DNA of 64,000 bases from Clostridia bacterium (lineage in GTDB: Bacteria > Bacillota > Clostridia > Christensenellales > CAG-1252). Below the pieces are notes generated by a model. It ran no database searches and was not told where the DNA came from. It saw only the letters and a list, made by a program, of their open reading frames with translations. The stretch lies in the NCBI GenBank assembly GCA_017394805.1, contig JAFPXC010000013.1, positions 62,001-126,000 of the forward strand, read 5' to 3'. Below are positions 24,683-34,185 of this stretch, in pieces; the stretch's first letter is position 1, and each line of letters starts with the position of its first letter. The position numbers and the translations under genes were made by a program.

Positions 24683-25758
24683 TATGCCGCTTGCGTTTTG
24701 CGGCGGGCGAAGAGGGCGGACAGGCCTTTCTTGCACAAGGCGTAGAGTACGGCCGCCGTCAGCGAAAGGGCGAAAATGACGAGATGGTAGCACGCGAAGG
24801 GCAACGCGACCGAAGCGTACTCGAAGAGAGAAATGAATACGGGGTGGAAGAGGTAGATGGCGAGGGAGATACCGCCGAGGAAGCCGAACGCCGCGTTGAG
24901 GCGGGCGTTCTTGACGATGAGCCCTTTGCCCGCGAAGGTGATGGTGATGGCGCCGAAGGTGCATACCACGGCGACGATCATCGTGACGTAGGCGTAATCG
25001 GCGGGGAATGGAACGAAACCGAATACGATGGGTATGGTGTACAACAGGATCTCGAGGACGGGCAGCACTTTCGCCGCGCTTTGTTTGGTTTCCTTTTTGC
25101 CGACGAACGCGGCGAGGTAGTAGGCGAACATACCTACGCACATTTCGCCCCAGGCCCTGAGGTCGTAGACGAAGTTTTGCGGAAGCGCCCAATGGGTGGC
25201 GAGGCCGCAGGCGACCAAGGCGACGACGAGTAGGCCGACCAATATCAAGGTGACGAATACGCCCTTGAGTTTTTTGCGCAAGGCCAAGGCGGTGGGCACC
25301 ATAAAGAGCATGGTGACCAACATGGCGGAGAGGTACCATTCGGGGACGATAAGGGCTTGATTGAACGAGCCGTCCCACACCACCGCCATATGTACGAGGA
25401 ATACGCTGGGCAGACCTTTGACGACGAGCCCGCCCGCCTCGGCAAGCCGCGTGCACAGCAACACGACCACTATGCCCACGATGGCGACAAAATGTACCGG
25501 CAATATGCTTTTGACTTTGCCCCACATAAACTTACCCGTCTCGGGCAGGAGTTTATACGCGTCTTTGGCGGCGATCTTCTCGATGGAACGCGCCAGGAAG
25601 TAGCCCGACAGCAAAAAGAAAAACTCCACAGCCAACGCGCCGCCCGCAAAGAATTGCAAGCCTTCGCCCGCCCAGGTCATTTGGACGTGGTATCCCACCA
25701 CGAGCAAACTGAACAAAAAACGCATTAATTCCACCAAGTTGTTCCGTGTCTTAGCCAT
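24682..25758 (-). CDS. Acyltransferase 3 family membrane protein
   Basis: 358 residues with about ten membrane segments. The N-terminal NNLVELMRFLFSLLVVGYH and FFLLSGYF segments mark the OafA/YrhL/NodX-type acyltransferase 3 family, which O-acetylates or O-succinylates cell-surface sugars using cytoplasmic acyl-CoA; the Arg and His in the first helix are family hallmarks. The ATG at 25758 is preferred because TTGGAGG stands before it; the longer frame would need a TTG inside that site. Single gene; acceptor unknown. Confidence 0.85.
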   Translation of the reverse strand: MAKTRNNLVELMRFLFSLLVVGYHVQMTWAGEGLQFFAGGALAVEFFFLLSGYFLARSIEKIAAKDAYKLLPETGKFMWGKVKSILPVHFVAIVGIVVVLLCTRLAEAGGLVVKGLPSVFLVHMAVVWDGSFNQALIVPEWYLSAMLVTMLFMVPTALALRKKLKGVFVTLILVGLLVVALVACGLATHWALPQNFVYDLRAWGEMCVGMFAYYLAAFVGKKETKQSAAKVLPVLEILLYTIPIVFGFVPFPADYAYVTMIVAVVCTFGAITITFAGKGLIVKNARLNAAFGFLGGISLAIYLFHPVFISLFEYASVALPFACYHLVIFALSLTAAVLYALCKKGLSALFARRKTQAA

Positions 25759-25787
25759 ACCAAAGGCCTCCAAGGTCTAATACGACC

Positions 25788-25816
25788 ATTATCGTATATC
25801 CGACGGAAAATGTCAA
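25788..25816 (-). promoter_or_regulatory. Promoter of the acyltransferase gene
   Basis: On the minus strand TTGACA, 17-nt spacer, GATAAT, ~30 nt before the start codon. A second TTGACA lies 11 nt upstream. Confidence 0.7.
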
Positions 25817-25993
25817 GTTATGTCAAACGGGCGTCCCGTGTCACATCAAGCGTTTTGCGACACCTTTTGGCCTGCAGCGTATGAATATCCCGAAGTAAAA
25901 TGTATAAATATTACGAATAAACGCATATAAACGGGCGAAAAATGCATATAATGGGGGATTTTTTGATATTTATTAAAAAGTTGGTGCATTTGC
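25817..25993. other. AT-rich intergenic stretch
   Basis: Between the divergent acyltransferase and amino acid transporter promoters. No open frame with a ribosome site and no strong hairpin were found; A/T-rich patches at 25905-25975 may act as upstream promoter elements. Confidence 0.4.
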
Positions 25994-26023
25994 TTGCATA
26001 GATTCGGTCGGTTGTTGTAAGAT
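25994..26023 (+). promoter_or_regulatory. Possible promoter of the amino acid ABC operon
   Basis: TTGCAT, 18-nt spacer, TAAGAT; the AAAAAGGAG ribosome site follows before the ATG at 26066. Confidence 0.45.
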
Positions 26024-26065
26024 ATAACTATCAAAACAAAACCAAACAAAAAGGAGATCGAATAT

Positions 26066-26839
26066 ATGAAAAAATTGATTGCAATTATTATGGTAGTCGC
26101 CTTGGCCGTCATCGGATGCTCGGCTTTGGCCGCTTGCTCCAACACGGAGAAGACTTTGCAGGTTTACACCAACGCGGGCTTCGCGCCCTTCGAGTACGTG
26201 GACACCAACGGCAAGGTCGTGGGCGTCGATATCGACATTATGAACTATATCGGCAAAGAACTCGGCTACAAAGTTATCATCAACGATATCGAGTTCAAAG
26301 AGATACTCAACCAGGTGCAAGGCAACAAGTTCGCCGTAGGCGCCGCCGGTATGTCCAAGAACGACGAGCGTGACAAAGTGGCCATTTCGTCCATCGTGTA
26401 CGCCACTTCCGTCCAATACGTCATCGCCCCCAACGGCACCTTCGCCGACAACGCCGTGGTGACGCTCGACCAACTCCTTGCCGCCGCCAACAAGATCGGT
26501 ATCCAAGCGGGTACGACCGGCCAATACCTCGTAGAGGACTACATTGCGGCGAAATCGGCCGCCAACAGCACCATCGAGTATGCCAACGCCATCGTGGCCA
26601 GCACGGACATCGGTTCGACCTTGGGCGCCGTCGTCATTGACGAATTGCCCGCCAAGTCCATCGCCGCGTCCAAGAGCAACCTCTCTTGCTGGAAGATCGA
26701 CGCCGAGCCGGAAAGTTACGTGCTCTACTTCAACAAGGATGCCGGCGACCTCGTCAAGAGCGTCAACACCGTTTTGGAAAAGATGATCAAGGACGGCACC
26801 ATCAACCAATATATCATCAATCACAGCAACGGCAACTGA
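26066..26839 (+). CDS. Polar amino acid ABC transporter substrate-binding lipoprotein
   Basis: 257 residues with a lipoprotein signal peptide (lipobox LAAC, Cys24) and the SBP_bac_3 fold: NAGFAPFEYVD near the N-terminus, the GVDIDIMNYIGKELGYKV segment, and a QAGTTGQYLVEDY second-lobe motif. It binds a polar amino acid outside the membrane and delivers it to the permease coded next. First gene of a three-gene operon. The ligand (His, Gln, Arg, cystine) cannot be fixed from sequence. Confidence 0.92.
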   Translation: MKKLIAIIMVVALAVIGCSALAACSNTEKTLQVYTNAGFAPFEYVDTNGKVVGVDIDIMNYIGKELGYKVIINDIEFKEILNQVQGNKFAVGAAGMSKNDERDKVAISSIVYATSVQYVIAPNGTFADNAVVTLDQLLAAANKIGIQAGTTGQYLVEDYIAAKSAANSTIEYANAIVASTDIGSTLGAVVIDELPAKSIAASKSNLSCWKIDAEPESYVLYFNKDAGDLVKSVNTVLEKMIKDGTINQYIINHSNGN

Positions 26840-26865
26840 TATAGTTTTGCCGCACGGGAGAAAGA

Positions 26866-27579
26866 ATGTCATTCAGTGAAACAATCACGTATATATGGAG
26901 TGTTCGAGGCTTGGTTTTTGAAAGCCTCGGCATTTCATTGTTAATCGCGTTGGGCGCCATCATCATCGGCTTCGTCATCGGCGTTTTGCTCGCCGTCGTG
27001 CGTATCGCTCCCAAGACCAACGTCGTTGTCAAGTTTCTTGACAAGATCGCCCAACTGTATATCACGGTCATTCGCGGCACGCCGACGATGGTACAGCTTC
27101 TCATTATGTACAGCTCCATCATGGTGGGGTTCAAATACCTCGAGACCAACATACTCGTGCCCATCGTGGCCTTCGGCATCAACAGCGGCGCCTATATGGC
27201 CGAGATCATTCGTTCGGGCATCAATTCGGTGGACGTCGGCCAGATCGAGGCGGGGCGCAGCGTGGGTTTGAGTTGGGTGACGACCATGTGGAAGATCGTC
27301 ATTCCGCAGGCCATCAAGGTGGTCATTCCCACCATCTTCAACGAGATCATCATTTTGGTCAAGGAGACCTCGGTCGTCAGCGTCATCGCCTTGCGTATGG
27401 GCGGCATACAGAAGTGGGATCTATTGGGCCTTACCAGCAAGATGGCCGTGGCTAAGCCCGCCACCTACAACGCGTTTCTATACACGGCGGCGGCTTTGTA
27501 CTTGATCGTCGTGTTGCTGCTGACGCTTGTGCAAAAGGGCATAGAAAAGAGGATGAAGATAAATGAGCGACGCCATTGA
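26866..27579 (+). CDS. Polar amino acid ABC transporter permease
   Basis: 237 residues, HisM/GlnP family. The EAA loop for ATPase contact is read as [22 protein letters not shown], and the N-terminal half has the GTPTMVQLL motif usual for amino acid permeases. As a single permease gene it probably forms a homodimer. Its end overlaps the ATPase start by 17 nt. Confidence 0.92.
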   Translation: MSFSETITYIWSVRGLVFESLGISLLIALGAIIIGFVIGVLLAVVRIAPKTNVVVKFLDKIAQLYITVIRGTPTMVQLLIMYSSIMVGFKYLETNILVPIVAFGINSGAYMAEIIRSGINSVDVGQIEAGRSVGLSWVTTMWKIVIPQAIKVVIPTIFNEIIILVKETSVVSVIALRMGGIQKWDLLGLTSKMAVAKPATYNAFLYTAAALYLIVVLLLTLVQKGIEKRMKINERRH

Positions 27580-28690
27580 TACTACTATGAATACGGATAC
27601 GACCGAAACGCGTCAGCCCCTTATCGACGTGCGCTATCTCACCAAGAAGTTCGGCGACCTTTTGGTGCTGGACGAGATCTCCACCAAGATATACGCAGGG
27701 GAGTGCGTGGTCATCATCGGCCCGTCGGGCGGTGGCAAAAGCACGTTTTTGCGCTGTCTCAACGTGTTGGAGGACCCCACGGCGGGCGAAATCTTCTTCG
27801 ACGGCGACGACCTCACCGACCTCAAGATCGACATCAATCTTTGTCGGCAGAAGATGGGCATGGTGTTTCAGCAATTCAACCTGTTCAACAACCTCACTGT
27901 GATGAAAAACATCACCTTGGCGCCCATCATCGTGGGCAAAAAGCGGCTCAAAGCGGCCAAACGCAACAACCGCGTCATGCCCGCCTACAACAAGTGGTTG
28001 GAGCGCAACAAGAAGCGCATCTACGCGCGGATAGACGCCAAATTGGCCAAAGCGCGCGCCGTCATCGAGGAGACGAACGCACAGTTGAAGCCCGTTGAGG
28101 AAGCGTGGGAAAAGACCAAATACAACTACGAGCGCAAAGGGCGCACGATGGTGGGCTACGACCCCAAACTCACCAAAGAAAAACTCAAATTGGTCACCAA
28201 GATAGAGAACGCCGAGCGCGTGGTGGATCGCACGACCTACCCGCAACCCAAGCAGTATATCGAGCCCGAGTTCGCCACCAAAAAAGAGATCGTGGAAGCG
28301 GCCAACGCCAACGCCAGACGCTTGTTGGAGCGCATCGGGCTTGCGGAGAAGGCGGACGTATATCCTTCCACTTTGTCGGGCGGGCAAAAACAGCGTATCG
28401 CCATCGTCCGCGCCTTGGCCATGAATCCCAAGGTAATGTTGTTCGACGAGCCCACGTCGGCCTTGGACCCCGAGATGGTGGGCGAGGTGCTGGACCTCAT
28501 CAAGCAGATCGCCGAGGAGGGTATGACGATGGTCATCGTCACGCACGAGATGGGCTTCGCCAAAGAGGTGGGTAGTCGCGTCTTGTTCATCGACCAAGGC
28601 AAGATCGCCGAGGACAACACCCCCAAGGAGTTGTTCGAGAACCCCCAAAACCCGCGTCTAAAAGAGTTTTTGTCCAAGGTGCTTATGTAG
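27563..28690 (+). CDS. Polar amino acid ABC transporter ATPase with a ~120-residue insertion
   Basis: 375 residues instead of the usual ~240-250. Walker [10 protein letters not shown] is at 53-61, the Q-loop FQQFNLFNN near 102, the signature LSGGQKQR at 271, Walker [14 protein letters not shown] after it, and the switch His in VTHEMGF. Between the helical-domain start (NITLAPIIV) and the helix before the signature (RRLLERIGL), where family members have a few residues, there are ~120 extra, highly charged residues (~127-246) predicted as mainly helical. The nucleotide-binding core is intact, so transport should be energised normally; the insertion may add regulation or a partner site. Confidence 0.88.
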   Translation: MSDAIDTTMNTDTTETRQPLIDVRYLTKKFGDLLVLDEISTKIYAGECVVIIGPSGGGKSTFLRCLNVLEDPTAGEIFFDGDDLTDLKIDINLCRQKMGMVFQQFNLFNNLTVMKNITLAPIIVGKKRLKAAKRNNRVMPAYNKWLERNKKRIYARIDAKLAKARAVIEETNAQLKPVEEAWEKTKYNYERKGRTMVGYDPKLTKEKLKLVTKIENAERVVDRTTYPQPKQYIEPEFATKKEIVEAANANARRLLERIGLAEKADVYPSTLSGGQKQRIAIVRALAMNPKVMLFDEPTSALDPEMVGEVLDLIKQIAEEGMTMVIVTHEMGFAKEVGSRVLFIDQGKIAEDNTPKELFENPQNPRLKEFLSKVLM

Positions 28691-28740
28691 TTTCGCCCCG
28701 TATTTGCGCGTGGCGAAACGTCCTATAAGGGTGCTTGTTA

Positions 28741-28774
28741 CCAAAAAAGGTGTGTACGTACACACCTTTTTTGG
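28741..28774. terminator. Perfectly palindromic bidirectional terminator
   Basis: A 34-nt perfect palindrome, arms CCAAAAAAGGTGTGTAC / GTACACACCTTTTTTGG, between convergent operons (amino acid ABC transporter and citrate/isocitrate genes). T runs on either strand allow use in both directions. Confidence 0.9.
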
Positions 28775-28792
28775 TTTTTTCTTCGCCGCCTA

Positions 28793-29941
28793 TCACAGTT
28801 TCTCTATCACGTAGTCCGCGAATTCTTTGGCGGTCGCGCCCGTACTGTTGCCCGTCATCACGACGCGTTTTTCGGTTTCGTTGCACGTGATGAGCGCGCT
28901 TTCCAATCGGCTCGCTTTTTCGCCGTAGCCAATGTGGCGCATGAGCATGGCCGCCGCTTTCATCACGCTGGAGGGGTTGGCGTATTCGCCGCGACCTTCC
29001 TGCATCATGCGTAGGCCCGAGCCGTGTATCGCCTCGAACATGGCGTGGCGGTCGCCGAGGTTGGCGCTACCCGCCGTACCCACGCCGCCCTGTATCTGCG
29101 CGGCTTCGTCCGTGATGATATCGCCATAGAGGTTGGGCAGCACGAACACCTGATACTTGTTGCGGTTGCGCGCGTTGACCAGGTTGGCGGTCATAATGTC
29201 GATATAGTATTCGTCCGCGGTGATCTCCGGATATTCTTGGGCGATGCGATGGCATATCGCCGAGAACTTGCCGTCCGTTTTCTTCATAATGTTGGCCTTG
29301 GTGATGATGGCCACCGAGGTTTTGCCGTTTTGGCGGGCGTACTCGAAGGCGGCGCGCGCGATGCGCTCGGTGCCGAGGTCTGTGGTCACTTTGAAATCCA
29401 TCGCCAACTTGCCCTCTATCTCCACGCCGCGGCTACCCAGCACGTACTCGCCTTCCGTGTTCTCGCGGAAGAAGGTCCAATCGATGCCCTCTTGGGGCAC
29501 GACCACGGGGCGCACGTTGGCGTAGAGGTCCAACTCGCGGCGCATAGCCACGTTGGCGCTCTCCAAGGTGCCGCCGTTGAGGGTGGTGGTGGGACCTTTC
29601 AAAATGACGTCGCACGCTTTGAGTTCGGCCAGCACGTCGTCGGGGATGGCTTTGCCTACGGCGATGCGGTTTTCGATGGTCAGGCCCTCTATGTCGCGCA
29701 GTTCCACGCGGCCTTTGGCTATTTCGTCCGCAAGCAGGTATTCCATCACGCGCTTCGCTTCGCGCATGATGATGGGTCCTATGCCGTCGCCCGCGCACAA
29801 TCCCACCGTGATATGGGGCGCGTTGATCCAGTCCACTTTGCCCGTTTCGGCCGCCATGCGGTCGCACCGCTCGAGTTGTTCTTCGAGTAAACGGCGATAG
29901 GCCGCCACCGCTTGTTCCACTTGTTGTTGGATATTGCTCAT
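28793..29941 (-). CDS. icd: Isocitrate dehydrogenase (isocitrate/isopropylmalate DH family)
   Basis: 382 residues. The isocitrate-binding pattern SxNxxxR appears in LESANVAMRRELDLYANVRP; FFRENTEGEYVLG, the AIITKANIMKKTDG segment and the signature NLYGDIITDEAAQIQGG follow. This pattern favours isocitrate over isopropylmalate. It oxidises isocitrate to 2-oxoglutarate and CO2; NAD+ or NADP+ use was not decided. Last gene of an operon with Re-citrate synthase, a GntR regulator and aconitase, 8 nt after aconitase. GGAGG stands before the ATG. Confidence 0.9.
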   Translation of the reverse strand: MSNIQQQVEQAVAAYRRLLEEQLERCDRMAAETGKVDWINAPHITVGLCAGDGIGPIIMREAKRVMEYLLADEIAKGRVELRDIEGLTIENRIAVGKAIPDDVLAELKACDVILKGPTTTLNGGTLESANVAMRRELDLYANVRPVVVPQEGIDWTFFRENTEGEYVLGSRGVEIEGKLAMDFKVTTDLGTERIARAAFEYARQNGKTSVAIITKANIMKKTDGKFSAICHRIAQEYPEITADEYYIDIMTANLVNARNRNKYQVFVLPNLYGDIITDEAAQIQGGVGTAGSANLGDRHAMFEAIHGSGLRMMQEGRGEYANPSSVMKAAAMLMRHIGYGEKASRLESALITCNETEKRVVMTGNSTGATAKEFADYVIEKL

Positions 29942-29949
29942 ACGTCCTC

Positions 29950-31881
29950 CTATTGTAATTGCGTGCCCGTGTAGGCCAACAGGCCGCCTGCTTTCAAGAT
30001 GGCCTTTTGTCGGTCGGTAAAGGCACAGATAAGGGGTATACGTACCCCGTTCGTTTCGTCCACCAAGGTCATTTTGCCCTCGTCCATACCCTTCCAAACG
30101 CCCGCGATGGACAGCTTGTCGCCTTGGGCGATCTTGTCGTAGTCGGCGGCGTTTTGGAAGGTGAGGGGCATGATGCCCGCGTTGATGAGGTTGGCCGTGT
30201 GAATACGGGCGAAACTCTTGGCCACCACGGCGCGTACGCCGAGGTAGAGGGGCACCAACGCCGCGTGTTCGCGCGAGGAACCCTGCCCGTAGTTGACGCC
30301 GCCCACCACGACGCTTTGCTCGGCGGCTTTGGCCCGTTCGGCAAAGGTCTTGTCGCACACGGCGAAGCAGAATTGCGAGAGGTAGGGGATATTGCTGCGG
30401 TAGGGCAGTATTTTGGCGCCTGCGGGCATAATGTGGTCGGTGGTGATATTGTCGCCCACTTTCAGGACGAGCTCGGCCGTCAGTTCGTCCCCTTGCGGTC
30501 TTGCTTCGGGGAAGGGCTTGATATTCGGCCCGCGCACTATTTCCACCTGTTCGGCCTTGTCGGGCGATACGGGCGCAAGTACCGCCGTATCGTCCAAGGT
30601 AAACGCGTCGGGCAAGGTGACGTTCACGTCCACGCCCAACGTGCGGGGGTCGGTGATATAGCCGGTGAGAGCCGCCGCCACCGCCGTTTCGGGCGAAACG
30701 AGGTACACTTTGGCGTCCGCCGTTCCGCTACGGCCGAGGAAATTGCGGTTGAAGGTGCGCAGACTCACGCCCGCCGAGTTGGGGGAGAACCCCATGCCGA
30801 TACACGGACCACACGCGCATTCGAGAAGGCGTGCGCCGCTCGACAGAATATCCACCAACGCGCCCGATGCAGACAGCATTTTGAGCACTTGCTTGCTGCC
30901 CGGCGACACGGACATACTCACGTCGGGGGAGATGGTGCGTCCCTTGAGCATGGCGGCCACCTTGTACATATCCAAGAGGGAACTGTTGGTGCAACTGCCC
31001 ACGCACACCTGGTCCACCTTGGTACCCGCCAGGCTTGCCACCGTCACCACGTTGTCGGGGCTGTGGGGGCAGGCGATAAGGGGTTCCAACTCGTCGAGGT
31101 CGATATCGATCACGCGGTCGTAACGAGCGTCCTCGTCCGAGGCGAGGGGCACGAAGTCCTTTTCGCGACCTTCCGCCGCCAAAAACGCGCGGGTGATCTC
31201 GTCCGAGGGGAAGATAGAGGTGGTAGCGCCCAACTCCGTCCCCATATTGGTGATGGTGGCGCGCTCGGGCACGGACAAGGTCTTGACGCCTTCGCCGCCC
31301 CATTCCACGATATAGCCCACGCCGCCCTTGACGGACAGAATGCGCAGTATTTCCAGACTGACGTCTTTGGCGGTCACGAAGGGCCGCAACTTGCCCGTCA
31401 GGTTTACTTTGATCATTTTGGGCATCGTGATATAGTACGCGCCGCCGCCCATGGCCACCGCCACGTCCATACCGCCCGCGCCGAATGCCAGCATACCCAA
31501 GCCGCCGCCCGTGGGGGTGTGGCTGTCCGAACCGATGAGGGTTTTGCCGGGCACGCCGAACCGCTCGAGGTGTACTTGGTGGCAAATGCCGTTGCCGGGG
31601 CGGGAGAACCAAATGCCGTGTTTGGCGCACACCGACTGAATGTAACGGTGGTCGTCCGCGTTCTCGAAGCCCGACTGTAGGGTATTGTGGTCGATATAGG
31701 CCACGCTCTTCTCGGTGCGCACCTGCCCCACGCCCATACTCTCGAATTCCAGATAGGCCATAGTGCCCGTGGCGTCCTGCGTGAGGGTTTGGTCGATGCG
31801 GAGGGCGATTTCCGTCCCCGCGACCATTTCACCCGATACGAGGTGAGCTTTGATGATTTTTTCGGCAATCGTCAGTCCCAT
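29950..31881 (-). CDS. acn: Aconitate hydratase
   Basis: 643 residues, the compact aconitase type of many anaerobes. The [4Fe-4S] cysteines are in VGSCTNSS and ECACGPCIGMG; substrate and cluster motifs SDSHTPTGGGLGML and NYGQGSSREHAAL are present. It interconverts citrate and isocitrate via cis-aconitate. It sits between the regulator gene and isocitrate dehydrogenase, completing a citrate-to-2-oxoglutarate route. Its start overlaps the regulator stop by one base. Confidence 0.95.
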   Translation of the reverse strand: MGLTIAEKIIKAHLVSGEMVAGTEIALRIDQTLTQDATGTMAYLEFESMGVGQVRTEKSVAYIDHNTLQSGFENADDHRYIQSVCAKHGIWFSRPGNGICHQVHLERFGVPGKTLIGSDSHTPTGGGLGMLAFGAGGMDVAVAMGGGAYYITMPKMIKVNLTGKLRPFVTAKDVSLEILRILSVKGGVGYIVEWGGEGVKTLSVPERATITNMGTELGATTSIFPSDEITRAFLAAEGREKDFVPLASDEDARYDRVIDIDLDELEPLIACPHSPDNVVTVASLAGTKVDQVCVGSCTNSSLLDMYKVAAMLKGRTISPDVSMSVSPGSKQVLKMLSASGALVDILSSGARLLECACGPCIGMGFSPNSAGVSLRTFNRNFLGRSGTADAKVYLVSPETAVAAALTGYITDPRTLGVDVNVTLPDAFTLDDTAVLAPVSPDKAEQVEIVRGPNIKPFPEARPQGDELTAELVLKVGDNITTDHIMPAGAKILPYRSNIPYLSQFCFAVCDKTFAERAKAAEQSVVVGGVNYGQGSSREHAALVPLYLGVRAVVAKSFARIHTANLINAGIMPLTFQNAADYDKIAQGDKLSIAGVWKGMDEGKMTLVDETNGVRIPLICAFTDRQKAILKAGGLLAYTGTQLQ

Positions 31882-32531
31882 TATAATCTATCCTCCTGCT
31901 CCAACGTGTGATCGCGTGCCTTGCGCACGTGTTCTATCATCAATTTGTCCGCCGCGTCGGCGTCGTGCGCCGCCAGCGCATCGTACACGGCGCGGTGCTC
32001 GGCCACGGAAGCCTGCGCCCTCGACGAAACGGACATGGCCGCCCGACGATAGCGCTGTATCTTCTTGTGCAAAGGAATGAGCGTGTCGTACAGGATGGTG
32101 CTGCCCGAATATTGATAGATTTGACGGTGGAATTGGCTGTCCATACCCTTGATGCTGTCGGGGTTTTGCTTTTCGGTGTAAAATTCCTGCAACTCCAAGG
32201 TCTCTTTGAGTTCGGCCAACTGTTTGTCCGTAATGTACTTGGCCGCCTCGCGCGCCGCCAATCCCTCTATGCGGATACGGATGGCGTAGATATCCGCCAA
32301 GTCCTTCTTGGTGACGCCGAGCACGAGGATGCCGCGGGGGGTGATTTCCACCAGCCTTTCCTGCTCCAATCGGCGCAAAGCGTCACGAATAGGGGTACGC
32401 GATACCCCCAAATCCGCTACCAACTTCATTTCGGTAAGGGTGTCGCCGCGTTGGTAGTTACCCCACAGTATTTCGTCCTCCAACCGTTCGAAAACCTGGT
32501 CTGATAATGATACGGGTTTGTGTTCAAACAT
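31881..32531 (-). CDS. GntR/FadR-type transcriptional regulator
   Basis: 216 residues. An N-terminal winged HTH (DQVFERLEDEILWGNY, then GVSRTPIRDALRRLEQERL) is joined to an all-helical FCD ligand domain with His/Asp candidates for metal or carboxylate binding (DSQFHRQIY, EHRAVYDAL). FCD regulators commonly respond to organic acids. Placed inside the citrate operon, it is the likely feedback regulator of it, perhaps sensing citrate or 2-oxoglutarate. Confidence 0.9.
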   Translation of the reverse strand: MFEHKPVSLSDQVFERLEDEILWGNYQRGDTLTEMKLVADLGVSRTPIRDALRRLEQERLVEITPRGILVLGVTKKDLADIYAIRIRIEGLAAREAAKYITDKQLAELKETLELQEFYTEKQNPDSIKGMDSQFHRQIYQYSGSTILYDTLIPLHKKIQRYRRAAMSVSSRAQASVAEHRAVYDALAAHDADAADKLMIEHVRKARDHTLEQEDRL

Positions 32532-32552
32532 AGCAATCTCCTTTGCGTGTCG

Positions 32553-33929
32553 TTATAGTCTTCTCAATTTGCCTTGGGACAGCACTTCGATCTTCTCTTC
32601 CAACTCGGCAACCGACAGGGTGGTCTGTCTGCCGTCCGCGTATTCCTCGTCAATCCACGCTTTGACGGCCACCACCAAAGGATCGCGCTTGTCGATGGCC
32701 TCGTTTGCCGAGAGGCTGTAGTTCTCGTTGATCCAGTAGGCGATGCCCGCCAAGCCCGAGTTTTGCCCCAGCATAACGGTCGGGCGGCGGTTGAGGATCT
32801 TGGTGGTGTCGAAAATATTGTATATCTCTTCGTCTTTCAGCAATCCGTCCGCGTGAATGCCCGCGCGGGTGACGTTGAAGTTGCGCCCCACGAAAGGCGT
32901 CATCGGCGGGATCTTGTACCCGATCTCTTTTTGGAAGTAGTCGGCTATCTCTGTGATGGCGGTGGGGTCCATGCCGTCGAAACTGCCGCGAAGCCCCGCG
33001 TACTCGAAGACCATCGCCTCCAAGGGCACGTTGCCCGTCCGCTCGCCTATACCCAATAGCGAGCAGTTGACGCCCGACGCGCCGTACAGCCACGCCGTCG
33101 TGGCGTTGGTGACGGCCTTGTAGAAGTCGTTGTGCCCGTGCCATTCGAGCATTTCGCTGGGCACGTCCGAGTAGTGTTGCAAGCCGTAGATCATGCCCGG
33201 CACGCTGCGCGGTATCTCCACCTCGGGGTAGGGTATGCCGTAGCCCATGGTATCGCAAGCCCGTATACGTACGGGGATGTTTGCGTCACGGCTCATTTTC
33301 ATCACCTCGTTGACAAAGGGCACGACGAAGCCGTAGAAGTCGGCGCGCGTCAGGTCTTCCAGGTGACAGCGCGGCATAACGCCCGCCTCGAACGCGTCGC
33401 CTATTGTGGCGATATACTTGTCCATAATGGATTTGCGGTCGCTCTTCATTTTCTTGAAGATATGATAGTCGCTGCAACTCACCAATATGCCCGTCTCGCG
33501 GATGCCCATATCCCGCACCAAGCGGAAATCCTCGCGGCTCGCGCGTATCCAAGTGGTGATTTCGGGAAACTTCAGCCCCAATTCGCGGCATTTTTCCAAG
33601 GCCTCGCGGTCTTTCTTGCTGTACACGAAAAATTCGGTCTGCCGAATGATGCCGTAGGGGCCCGCAAGCCTCGACATCAACTTGTACAGGTCTACGATCT
33701 GCTTCACCGTGTACGGCTCCACCGATTGCTGTCCGTCGCGGAACGTGGTGTCCGTTATCCATATCTCGCGCGGCATATTGATATTGACGCGCCGATGGTT
33801 GAAGGCGATACGGGGTACTTCGTTGTACGGGAAAATATCGCGGTACAGGTTGGGCTCGTCCACCTCTTGCAACTTGTAGCGGACGATTTTTTGTTCCAAA
33901 AGATTGGATTTTTCGGAAATTTCTACCAT
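32553..33929 (-). CDS. (Re)-citrate synthase / homocitrate synthase-like enzyme
   Basis: 458 residues of the HMGL-like/IPMS superfamily without the LeuA regulatory domain. The catalytic motif is intact (D60-TTFRDGQQ) as is HGHND near residue 268. It resembles the Re-face citrate synthase of Clostridium kluyveri, which condenses acetyl-CoA and oxaloacetate and is used by anaerobes lacking the common Si enzyme; the aconitase and isocitrate dehydrogenase downstream support this. Homocitrate or isopropylmalate synthesis is less likely. The ATG at 33929 follows a GGGGAG site; a longer frame to 34013 would extend past the promoter. Confidence 0.85.
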   Translation of the reverse strand: MVEISEKSNLLEQKIVRYKLQEVDEPNLYRDIFPYNEVPRIAFNHRRVNINMPREIWITDTTFRDGQQSVEPYTVKQIVDLYKLMSRLAGPYGIIRQTEFFVYSKKDREALEKCRELGLKFPEITTWIRASREDFRLVRDMGIRETGILVSCSDYHIFKKMKSDRKSIMDKYIATIGDAFEAGVMPRCHLEDLTRADFYGFVVPFVNEVMKMSRDANIPVRIRACDTMGYGIPYPEVEIPRSVPGMIYGLQHYSDVPSEMLEWHGHNDFYKAVTNATTAWLYGASGVNCSLLGIGERTGNVPLEAMVFEYAGLRGSFDGMDPTAITEIADYFQKEIGYKIPPMTPFVGRNFNVTRAGIHADGLLKDEEIYNIFDTTKILNRRPTVMLGQNSGLAGIAYWINENYSLSANEAIDKRDPLVVAVKAWIDEEYADGRQTTLSVAELEEKIEVLSQGKLRRL

Positions 33930-33965
33930 TTGTCGACTCCCCTTTTTTTTGAATATCTGTATACA

Positions 33966-33994
33966 ATTATACTCTAATGCAAGTATTCTGTCAA
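33966..33994 (-). promoter_or_regulatory. Consensus promoter of the citrate operon
   Basis: On the minus strand TTGACA, 17-nt spacer, TATAAT. Full consensus; drives Re-citrate synthase, GntR, aconitase and isocitrate dehydrogenase. Confidence 0.85.
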
Positions 33995-34044
33995 GCAAAT
34001 ACGCGCTGTACACCGTAAAAAGTGCAATTTGTATCCAAATACGA

Positions 34045-34073
34045 TTGCTTTTTGGGGCTATATTTGGTAGAAT
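34045..34073 (+). promoter_or_regulatory. Promoter of the L15-like membrane protein
   Basis: TTGCTT, 17-nt spacer, TAGAAT. The ribosome site AGGAGG stands before the ATG at 34186. Confidence 0.6.
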
Positions 34074-34185
34074 ATGTATGCTGTTTGCAATATATGCCGC
34101 CGCCGCCCGTGCGCACGCGTCCCCGTCGTCTCCGCGATTTCGGGATAGTACGGCTCCGTCGGCGTATAATACTTAGGAGGAATAT

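Noticed and set aside
33930-34013. N-terminal extension of the Re-citrate synthase to 34013
   Set aside because: It would include the consensus promoter at 33966-33994; the ATG at 33929 has its own ribosome site.
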